From assembly GCA_002256685.1 (NCBI GenBank), contig NQJH01000118.1:1-6084 (forward strand): a stretch of 6,084 bases of DNA, read 5' to 3'. The DNA comes from Methylococcaceae bacterium NSP1-2 (GTDB taxonomy: Bacteria; Pseudomonadota; Gammaproteobacteria; Methylococcales; Methylomonadaceae). The notes beneath the pieces are model-generated. The model worked only from the letters and a program-made list of their open reading frames with translations, was not told where the DNA came from and searched no databases. A program made the translations under genes and the position numbers. Below, piece after piece: positions 1-4,275 of this stretch (position 1 is its first letter; the number at the start of each line of letters is the position of its first letter).

Positions 1-531
1 TTCTTTACCATCACCTGTTACCGCGCGTAAGCCTAGGGTATTTTCACGCGGCGTGCCGTATTTAACCGCTTTAGGACCAGCGGAGTTATAGGCTAAATTA
101 CCGCCGATACTACAAAATGCGGCACTGGTGGGATCAGGTGGCCAGAAAAAACCTTTGGTTTTAACGAGGTCTTGGACTTGTTGATTAGTTAGGCCTGGTT
201 GAACGGTGATGTAACGATTATCAGGCGAAAATTCCAGCACTTTAGTCATGCGCTCCAACGACATCACTACGCCATTGTGTAACGGCACAGTCGCGCCCGT
301 TGTGCCTGTGCCGCGTCCTCTAACCGTTAACGCAACAAAAAATTCATGACAGGCTTTAACGACAGTGACGACTTGTTCATGGCTAGTTGGAAATACTACC
401 ACTTGCGGCAAACGATGCAAACGGCTGTTATCATAACCATACGCCCAGCATTCTTCGGGCGTAGTGAGTAATTCTTGCTTGGTAAATGCAGCGGCAAGCA
501 AGGCTAAAAAATCGGCGGGTAATTTAGTCAA
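1..531 (-). CDS. FAD-binding oxidase, GlcD-like (partial, C-terminus beyond the left edge)
   Basis: This is the N-terminal 177 residues of an FAD-linked 2-hydroxyacid dehydrogenase of the GlcD/D-lactate dehydrogenase type. Such enzymes oxidise a 2-hydroxyacid and pass electrons to a quinone or cytochrome; the substrate cannot be told here. The FAD-binding (PCMH) fold is visible in order: FPTS (47-50), the glycine loop RGRGTGTTG (71-79), QPG (111-113), PPDPTS (131-136), SIGGN (141-145) and KYG (157-159). The commoner ENAGGP is YNSAGP here. I chose the TTG at 531 because the protein then begins TKLPADF, a natural start for the family. It overlaps the dolP stop by 8 bp and lacks a clear ribosome binding site. 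An ATG at 585 would add 18 residues that do not look family-like. It is probably the last visible gene of the operon. The family is clear; the start is uncertain. Confidence 0.85.
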   Translation of the reverse strand, partial: MTKLPADFLALLAAAFTKQELLTTPEECWAYGYDNSRLHRLPQVVVFPTSHEQVVTVVKACHEFFVALTVRGRGTGTTGATVPLHNGVVMSLERMTKVLEFSPDNRYITVQPGLTNQQVQDLVKTKGFFWPPDPTSAAFCSIGGNLAYNSAGPKAVKYGTPRENTLGLRAVTGDGKE

Positions 532-1099
532 GGTATTCAAACACCGTGATGATTTGTTTAATAGCGGGTTGCAAGCGTGTGACATTAATCACTACATTAC
601 CTTCTTCTCTCGATACCCGTCCCATCAGATAAACGATACCGTTTTCAGTGACCACTTTAATCATTGCTGAATTAAAATCGGGTAAGGTGTGAATTTGGGT
701 CAGCGCGGTTTTTACTTGCGTGGTCAGTTGTGCGTCATTAGCACGCGCCGTGCTATCAATGGGTTGCGCGACCGTTAAACTATCACGCACCATAGCGACA
801 TGCGGAATAACGCGCACTATTTCAAGCACTTTATTTTTAACTGCGTCACTAGGCACTTCACCCGTCATTAATGCCAAGCCATTATAGGCATTAATATTAA
901 TATGACTTTGACTAAGTTCTTGGTCGTCCTGTAATTCTTCGCGGGCGGTTTGCTCAATCTCTTTATCAGTGGCTATCGTTTCAGGTGTACGGCGATCGCG
1001 TATTGAAGATTGTTGACTCGTTCCTTGTTCATTAGTCGGTACGGTTTCACAGCCGCTCAATAAAACACTGATTAATATTAGCGATAAAAATGTTCGCAT
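524..1099 (-). CDS. dolP: DolP (YraP), dual BON-domain outer-membrane lipoprotein
   Basis: 191 residues, close to the E. coli length. The N-terminus is a lipoprotein signal with lipobox LLSGC, so Cys17 should be lipidated. Residue +2 is Glu rather than Asp, which fits outer-membrane sorting. A polar linker follows, then BON domain 1 (about 46-112, with INAYNGLALMTGEV) and BON domain 2 (about 121-191). The stretch IKVVTENGIVYLMGRVS (147-163) and the end ITVFEYLD align closely with E. coli DolP. In E. coli, DolP binds anionic phospholipid, localises to the division site and supports outer-membrane integrity; that role is inferred here. A strong GGAGG at 1111-1107 lies inside the last codons of the upstream diaA-like gene, 7 nt before the ATG, so translation is probably coupled. 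The stop overlaps the start of the next gene. Confidence 0.92.
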   Translation of the reverse strand: MRTFLSLILISVLLSGCETVPTNEQGTSQQSSIRDRRTPETIATDKEIEQTAREELQDDQELSQSHININAYNGLALMTGEVPSDAVKNKVLEIVRVIPHVAMVRDSLTVAQPIDSTARANDAQLTTQVKTALTQIHTLPDFNSAMIKVVTENGIVYLMGRVSREEGNVVINVTRLQPAIKQIITVFEYLD

Positions 1100-1102
1100 G
1101 GT

Positions 1103-1690
1103 TTAGCCTCCAAATAATTGATGATCGATTAAATCGCATAAACAGTGAGTAATCGATACATGAACTTCCTGTATGCGTGCCGTTGACGTTGATGGCACAC
1201 AAATATTTATATCCGTCTCCTTGAGTAACATACTCAGCGCAATACCTTTTCTTCCCGATAACGCAATCACCATCAAGCCTTTTTCATGGGCTGTGCTAAT
1301 CGCTTTGGTAAGACTGGCATTCACATCACCGTCGGTATAAATCAATAATATATCGCCGCTATCGCCTAAGGCGCGTAGCTGTTTAGCGTACACATCAGAA
1401 AATGAATAATCAGTAGCGATAGCAGTAATGGTCGCGGTGTCTGCCGTTAAAGCAATCACCGGTAAGGCGGGGCGGTCGCGTTCAAATTGATTAAGCATCG
1501 ATGATGAAAATAACTGCACACAGGTTGCCGAACGCCCATTACCACAACACAGTATTTTTTTATCAGCCAATAAAACGGAAACTATTCCTTGTGCGGCGTA
1601 TTCAATCACCTCACACAGCGCATTCATTGATTCTTGATGAATTTGAATATGGTCAGTGAAATGATTAATGATGCGGTCTTGTAAGCTCAT
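1103..1690 (-). CDS. diaA: DiaA-type SIS-domain protein (DnaA initiator-associating / GmhA-like)
   Basis: 195 residues forming one SIS (sugar isomerase) domain of the GmhA/DiaA group. E. coli DiaA is a tetramer that binds DnaA and promotes replication initiation; GmhA is sedoheptulose-7-phosphate isomerase. Features favour DiaA: CCGNGRSA (48-55), FSSSMLNQFERDRPALP (61-77) with Ser64 where GmhA has its catalytic Glu65, and ARIQEVH (171-177). The C-terminal CDLIDHQLF ends in Leu192-Phe193, equivalent to the E. coli DiaA Leu190-Phe191 pair reported to contact DnaA. The usual phosphosugar loop STxGNS is replaced by TDGDVN (119-124), so sugar-phosphate binding is doubtful. It lies 18 bp after yraN and 3 bp before dolP, as in E. 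coli. No good ribosome binding site precedes the ATG, so coupling to yraN is likely. A catalytic GmhA role is the less likely alternative. Confidence 0.88.
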   Translation of the reverse strand: MSLQDRIINHFTDHIQIHQESMNALCEVIEYAAQGIVSVLLADKKILCCGNGRSATCVQLFSSSMLNQFERDRPALPVIALTADTATITAIATDYSFSDVYAKQLRALGDSGDILLIYTDGDVNASLTKAISTAHEKGLMVIALSGRKGIALSMLLKETDINICVPSTSTARIQEVHVSITHCLCDLIDHQLFGG

Positions 1691-1708
1691 AACGCGTAAG
1701 TTAGTGGG

Positions 1709-2074
1709 TTAAAAGGCATTTTGTATCCAATCTACCTTGCCATTGCCAGACAGCGCAACCACATCAAAGCGTATCGGTGTATTCAATTTTTGAGTGGATA
1801 AATAAACCTGAGTTGCCGCTATTATACGCAATTGTTTACTGCGTGTGACGCTCTCTGCTGCACTGCCATATTTATCCGTTTGGCGAAAACGCACTTCAAC
1901 AATCACCAACGTTTGCTTATCAGTCATGATTAAATCGAGTTCGCCTTGTTTACAGCGAAAATTACGCGCAATCGGTTTTAGCCCTTTTTTTAATAGAAAT
2001 TCATGCGCCTGTTGTTCCGCACTTTCGCCGCGCAGTAAATGAGCGGCTTTAGTTTTAAGCGTGGAAAATAACAT
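1709..2074 (-). CDS. yraN: YraN, UPF0102 endonuclease-like protein
   Basis: 121 residues, typical for the UPF0102/YraN family, a small protein with a restriction-endonuclease-like fold whose cellular role is unsettled. The family pattern is complete. An N-terminal helix carries GESAEQQAHEFLLKKG (16-31), followed by ARNFRCKQGELDLI (36-49) and LVIVEVRFR (56-64). Glu45, Asp47 and Glu60 occupy the nuclease-like metal-site positions; EVR stands where many members have EVK or EVR. The C-terminus has IRFDVVAL (101-108). The gene starts 16 bp after the stop of the small upstream gene, with GAGG at 2084-2081 set 6 nt before the ATG, and ends 18 bp before the diaA-like gene. In E. coli and Pseudomonas, lpoA lies directly upstream; it is missing here. 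Confidence 0.93.
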   Translation of the reverse strand: MLFSTLKTKAAHLLRGESAEQQAHEFLLKKGLKPIARNFRCKQGELDLIMTDKQTLVIVEVRFRQTDKYGSAAESVTRSKQLRIIAATQVYLSTQKLNTPIRFDVVALSGNGKVDWIQNAF

Positions 2075-2090
2075 GCGAAACCTCAGCTTA

Positions 2091-2333
2091 TTAGTGATTA
2101 TCTAGCCATTCTTGTGAATGCTGATCGTCATCATAGCTTTCACTGTGTTCCCTGTCGCCGTGATAACCCTCAGCGATAAATAACGATAATTCCATTCGGA
2201 GTGTCGCTAATGCTACGTCCAATTCCTTAGCTGTTTCTTGGTCGAAAGTTGGTGCGAGTGTCGCCGCGCTATGATGTATTAATACATCATAAAGTAGTTT
2301 CGCCTGTTCTTCTGTGTATTGCGGATTATTCAT
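2091..2333 (-). CDS. Small acidic protein of unknown function, first gene of the yraN operon
   Basis: 80 residues that I do not recognise. There is no signal peptide, membrane segment or cysteine. The first 60 residues look helical and alternate charged and hydrophobic positions, for example YTEEQAKLLYDVLIHHSAA (6-24) and TAKELDVALATLRMELSLF (34-52). The tail (about 58-80) is rich in Asp, Glu, Ser and His, so the protein is strongly acidic and probably a soluble cytoplasmic adaptor or regulator; that is only inference. AGGTGA lies a few bases before the ATG, and a good sigma-70-like promoter is found about 30 bp upstream. Only 16 bp separate its stop from yraN. It occupies the place where lpoA stands in related genomes but has no resemblance to it. 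Reality is supported by the ribosome binding site, the promoter and tight packing. Confidence 0.7.
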   Translation of the reverse strand: MNNPQYTEEQAKLLYDVLIHHSAATLAPTFDQETAKELDVALATLRMELSLFIAEGYHGDREHSESYDDDQHSQEWLDNH

Positions 2334-2351
2334 TCATCACCTAACGAGTTA

Positions 2352-2397
2352 TTGCTATAAAACAGTGCATTCTAGTGGTGGGATGATTTTATAGCAA
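2352..2397. repeat. Perfect 11-bp inverted repeat bracketing the operon promoter (possible operator)
   Basis: TTGCTATAAAA at 2352-2362 is matched by its exact reverse complement TTTTATAGCAA at 2387-2397, with 24 bp between them. The right arm contains the -35 hexamer on the minus strand; the left arm covers the predicted start of transcription. If transcription starts there, the right arm is not transcribed, so an RNA hairpin cannot form from both arms and a DNA-binding dimer or looped repressor is the better reading. No known regulator site was recognised. Confidence 0.6.
2362..2397 (-). promoter_or_regulatory. Sigma-70-like promoter of the minus-strand operon
   Basis: Read on the minus strand, -35 TTGCTA (2397-2392; 4 of 6 consensus bases) is followed after exactly 17 bp by -10 TAGAAT (2374-2369; 5 of 6). 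Transcription would start near 2362, about 30 bp before the ATG of the small acidic gene, and would serve it, yraN, diaA, dolP and the FAD oxidase. The -35 box lies in one arm of an 11-bp inverted repeat. A second candidate -10, TATAAA at 2393-2388, lacks a matching -35. Confidence 0.6.
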
Positions 2398-2444
2398 ACC
2401 TGCGCAGTCGATTAGTGGCTAAGTGTCGCATGTGGGTCGATTTT

Positions 2445-2466
2445 TTATTGTTCTATAGAATAACAA
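2445..2466. repeat. Imperfect palindrome centred on TTCTATAGAA
   Basis: The core TTCTATAGAA (2451-2460) is a perfect 10-bp palindrome. Flanking TT/AA pairs extend it imperfectly to 2445-2466. A T-run lies at its left side, seen as an A-run after the stem on the minus strand, which is the wrong base for an intrinsic terminator in that direction. Function is unknown; a protein-binding site is possible. The remaining bases of 2398-2532 show no gene. Confidence 0.35.
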
Positions 2467-2532
2467 GCGACTTGTCACGCCGCTTAAAAAAGTGCGTGCT
2501 GAACACTAACTTGCATGGTAGTAAGGTGTAAT

Positions 2533-2610
2533 TGTAGGGTGGACATGTTTTTCTGCCCACCATGTACAGCGTGTTAATGTGGTGGGCAAAAAAGCGTTGC
2601 CCACCCTACA
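2533..2610. repeat. Head-to-head pair of palindromic (REP/BIME-like) hairpin units
   Basis: Two copies of a roughly 30-nt unit beginning TGTAGGGTGG and ending TGCCCACCA face each other (2533-2562 and, inverted, 2580-2610), separated by 17 bp. The right copy folds as GGTGGGCA (2581-2588) with TGCCCACC (2598-2605), a perfect 8-bp stem. The left copy forms the same stem with one mismatch. The whole can also fold as one long hairpin. Palindromes of this GTAGGGTGGGCA style are scattered through many bacterial genomes. It begins 11 bp after the stop of the secreted-protein gene, so it may stabilise or end that transcript, although no T-run follows the stem. Confidence 0.7.
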
Positions 2611-2620
2611 TGACTATTTA

Positions 2621-3094
2621 TCATCGACTAGCCTGTTTATTTTTAGGAATGTTAATAACGCCAGCACCGTCTACACGCCAGCCTTTTTTAGTGTTGATAA
2701 CTTTCAGAACTACTTTAAAGTTTTCCCACTCTTTATTCTTCCCCGCTAAGGTCACAAGGTTTGATTGTTGTTCGCAATTTACTATGTTAAAACCTTGGTC
2801 TGGATAGTCTTGCGCATCAAAAATGGGATCAAAACCCAGTCCCAATTCTGGATCTTGCTTTTGTGCTTGTTCTACTAGGTTTTTATAGGCTTTTTTGAAA
2901 TTATCGGTGAGCTTTTCATTTCTTTTTATCCACTGGAGGTCAGTTTCTTGGGTTTTCTGATTATAAACATCTGCATTATATTTTATGTAATCGTCCAAGA
3001 ATCCATTGGCAACTTCCGCACCTTGCCCACATTCTGCATGGCAAATGCCTGAAACCAATGTAGCGGCGAGTAAGATAATTACGTTAATCTTCAT
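2621..3094 (-). CDS. Secreted DUF3828-like protein of unknown function
   Basis: 157 residues with a clear Sec signal peptide: Lys2, a hydrophobic core, and a likely type I cleavage after CHA (18-20). The residue before Cys18 is Ile, so this is not a good lipobox. The mature part is a small soluble periplasmic protein with GFLDDYIKYNADVY (31-44), a charged helical stretch, then DPIFDAQDYPDQGF (89-102), and a C-terminal strand-rich section, FKVVLKVINTKKGWRVDGAGV (126-146, in part). The DPI-AQDYP motif and the terminal GWRVDG strand resemble the DUF3828 family, whose function is not known. Cys22 and Cys107 could form a disulfide. AGGA (3106-3103) lies 8 nt before the ATG. It is separated from the operon by about 290 bp and is likely transcribed alone. 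The CDS is well supported; the family call is from memory. Confidence 0.78.
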   Translation of the reverse strand: MKINVIILLAATLVSGICHAECGQGAEVANGFLDDYIKYNADVYNQKTQETDLQWIKRNEKLTDNFKKAYKNLVEQAQKQDPELGLGFDPIFDAQDYPDQGFNIVNCEQQSNLVTLAGKNKEWENFKVVLKVINTKKGWRVDGAGVINIPKNKQASR

Positions 3095-3219
3095 AGTTTT
3101 ATTCCTATAATTTGCTATGCCTTAACAGGCGTTTTGAATGACGTGTGATGTTACGCATCGTCGATGAAAAGCAACGGATTATGTATTATCGCGCGTGATC
3201 GGTGCTGAAAAAATTGTAG

Positions 3220-3342
3220 CGGCAAAACCGCCAAACTGATTCGGTAGTTTTTACTATCGTGCTTGCCAATAAAAACGCCCGCATTGCATAGGCAATAGCG
3301 AGTAAAGACCAAAGTTATGAAGTACAACAAAGGTTAGAATAA
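3220..3342 (+). pseudogene. Remnant of an IS110-family transposase C-terminus
   Basis: One plus-strand frame reads VLANKNARIA, a stop, then AIASKDQSYEVQQRLE and a stop. IS110-family transposases end with a segment of the form VALANKxARIxWA(I/L)LxxxExY, which this follows closely. The TAG at 3289-3291 falls exactly where the family has Trp (TGG), so a single base change explains it. Upstream of about 3220 the frame is lost. Nothing of the N-terminal DEDD domain is present, so the element is dead and heavily deleted. The stretch 3361-3390, GTGATGACAGTCACAGGTCAGG in part, may belong to the 3' flank of the former element; that is a loose recollection. Assignment rests on about 25 residues. Confidence 0.45.
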
Positions 3343-3449
3343 TTAAACCAGATTGCGCGAGCAAGTAAATCCATAGTGATGACAGTCACAGGTCAGGCGA
3401 ATAGATTCATCATGACTCCTAAAGTAATTAAATCGTGTCTGATTAAATA

Positions 3450-3588
3450 CGTTATCGGGTAGTGGGTTAAATCTGTTATTTAACAGACTATCAGGATGAA
3501 AATTATGGAGTCTAATAGCTTTAGCTATTGGCGAATCGCAAAAAGCTAACGCTTTTTGACTCCAGATTTAATCCACCTCCCGTTATCG
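3450..3588. mobile_element. MITE-like element (123 bp) with 8-bp target duplication
   Basis: The octamer CGTTATCG occurs at 3450-3457 and again at 3581-3588. Between them lies 123 bp with terminal inverted repeats GGTAGTGGGTTAAATCTG (3458-3475) and CAGATTTAATCCACCTCC (3563-3580), pairing at 15 of 18 positions, both ends starting GG. The interior is highly foldable: CTGTTA/TAACAG (3473-3486), TGGAGTC/GACTCCA (3506-3512 and 3558-3564), AATAGCT/AGCTATT (3514-3520 and 3523-3529), and CAAAAAGC-TAAC-GCTTTTTG (3539-3558). There is no coding capacity. Short size, terminal repeats and an exact direct repeat are the marks of a non-autonomous transposon. The parent family is not identified; several IS families make 8-bp duplications. 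Its right end lies 25 bp before the rnpB -10 box. Confidence 0.7.
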
Positions 3589-3613
3589 TTAGGTGTGATT
3601 GCCTAAGTTACAG

Positions 3614-3619
3614 TATACT
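3614..3619 (+). promoter_or_regulatory. -10 box of the rnpB promoter
   Basis: TATACT (5 of 6 consensus bases) lies about 7-10 bp before the expected 5' end of the RNase P RNA. At 16-18 bp spacing the -35 region reads AGGTGT or TAGGTG, a poor match, and there is no TGn extension. The -35 position falls within the first bases beyond the MITE-like element (ends 3588), so the insertion may have changed the upstream promoter. Confidence 0.6.
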
Positions 3620-3628
3620 ATTCGGTTG

Positions 3629-3978
3629 AAAGAGTTGGCTGAGCAGTCGCCGTTTTATTGTAATGATAAAAGGGAGGAAAGTCCGGGCTTCATTGGGCAG
3701 GGTGCTAGGTAATGCCTAGGGGGCGTGAGCCTACGACAAGTGCCACAGAAAATATACCGCCTATCACCATGATAGGTAAGGGTGAAATGGTGCGGTAAGA
3801 GCGCACCGCGCAGCTGGTAACAGGTGTGGCAGGGTAAACTCCACTCGAAGCAAGATCAAATAGAGAAGCAGACGCGTGGCCCGCGCGGCTTCTGGGTAGA
3901 TTGCTTGAGCGTTCGGGTGACTGAACGCCTAGATGAATGGCTGCTCTCGACAGAACCCGGCTTATAGGCCGACTCTTT
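3629..3978 (+). ncRNA. rnpB: RNase P RNA (M1 RNA), bacterial type A
   Basis: About 350 nt; the catalytic RNA of RNase P, which with the RnpA protein removes 5' leaders from precursor tRNAs. Conserved blocks appear in order: GGAGGAAAGTCCGGGC (3673-3688), GGCAGGGTGCTAGGTAA (about 3696-3712), GGTGCGGTAAGAGCGCACCG (3789-3808), GGTAAACTCCA (3833-3843), the GGGTAGATTGCTTGAGC block (3894-3910) whose GGT should pair with the tRNA CCA end, and GACAGAACCCGGCTTA (3949-3964). P1 closes the molecule: GAGTTGGC (3632-3639) with GCCGACTC (3968-3975), extended outward by AAA/TTT. P12 is a short hairpin, CCTATC/GATAGG (3760-3765 and 3771-3776), smaller than in E. coli. Exact mature ends are inferred from P1. 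It lies between the MITE-like element and aceE. Confidence 0.97.
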
Positions 3979-4008
3979 CTTCTTCGTTACACCCCTGTAT
4001 TTAAAATG

Positions 4009-4062
4009 CTTTATGCCTGAATGCACGGCATAAAATCATTCAGATTCAACGCTTTTTAAGCG
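4009..4062 (+). terminator. Hairpin cluster after rnpB, possible 3' processing or termination region
   Basis: TTTATGCC (4010-4017) pairs with GGCATAAA (4027-4034). The overlapping CTGAATG (4017-4023) can instead pair with CATTCAG (4037-4043), so the two stems are mutually exclusive. A third short hairpin, CGCTT-TTT-AAGCG, sits at 4050-4062. None is followed by a solid T-run, so a classical intrinsic terminator is not shown. A T-rich stretch (3974-3986) directly after P1 is the other candidate. The call rests only on position and structure. Confidence 0.35.
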
Positions 4063-4076
4063 GCTAGTTAGTCATC

Positions 4077-4106
4077 AAAACAGTTCACAATTATTAAAAC
4101 GGTTCA
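4077..4106 (+). repeat. Direct repeat AAAAC(A/G)GTTCA upstream of the aceE promoter
   Basis: AAAACAGTTCA (4077-4087) and AAAACGGTTCA (4096-4106) differ at one base and are offset by 19 bp, close to two helical turns. The second copy runs into the candidate -35 box. This is the geometry of a paired activator or repressor site. It does not match the E. coli PdhR operator (AATTGGT-ACCAATT). Regulator unknown. Confidence 0.4.
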
Positions 4107-4131
4107 TTGCCTCCCTGCATTTGTATATACT
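4103..4131 (+). promoter_or_regulatory. Candidate aceE promoter
   Basis: TTCATT (4103-4108; weak -35, 3 of 6) and TATACT (4126-4131; 5 of 6) are spaced by 17 bp. Transcription would begin near 4138, leaving a leader of about 138 nt before the aceE ATG. That leader carries small inverted repeats TAGTT/AACTA (4173-4177 and 4186-4190) and ACTGT/ACAGT (4216-4220 and 4226-4230). The weak -35 fits a promoter needing an activator. Confidence 0.5.
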
Positions 4132-4275
4132 ATGCGCCATTATTAAAAGCATTCTACGCGCTTTGATTACTGTAGTTCTTTAGGTAACTAAATAAATGCT
4201 CAGACCAATCACGGAACTGTACTTCACAGTCATGTTATAAATCCATGCACAACCCCGTCCCAACAGGATCACATA

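Larger units (their letters stand above)
3095..3628. other. 534-bp intergenic region with mobile-element debris, no intact gene
   Basis: From left to right it holds the upstream region of the secreted-protein gene (3095-3215, with no convincing promoter), a decayed IS110-type transposase tail (about 3220-3342), a non-coding stretch that may be the IS end (3343-3449), a MITE-like element (3450-3588) and the rnpB promoter. In-frame stops occur in all frames I followed. In Pseudomonas this interval, between rnpB and yraN, would hold rsmI and lpoA; no trace of either was seen. Confidence 0.6.

Noticed and set aside
464..670. Plus-strand open frame across the junction of dolP and the FAD oxidase
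   Set aside because: It is antisense to two well-supported genes and shows no recognisable protein features.
2352..2397. Reading the 11-bp inverted repeat as an intrinsic terminator
   Set aside because: The spacer is 24 bp, the stem is AT-rich without a GC core, and it coincides with a good promoter rather than the end of a gene.
2562..2807. Plus-strand open frame of 81 codons overlapping the secreted-protein gene
   Set aside because: It begins inside the palindromic repeat, has no ribosome binding site and runs antisense to a gene with a clear signal peptide.
3450..3594. Possible integron attC site: GTTAGGT at 3588-3594 at the end of a foldable region
   Set aside because: The matching RYYYAAC core is missing at the other end of the fold, and the outer octamers are direct, not inverted, repeats, as expected for a target duplication.
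2334..3594. The 10-mer TCGTTAGGTG occurs both before the 80-residue gene (minus strand) and before rnpB
   Set aside because: A single shared 10-mer with no further similarity around it can be chance, and no cassette structure connects the two sites.
2334..3630. Search for remnants of lpoA or rsmI, CRISPR arrays or tRNA genes in the gap
   Set aside because: No frame resembled LpoA or RsmI, there are no regularly spaced repeats, and no tRNA fold was seen.
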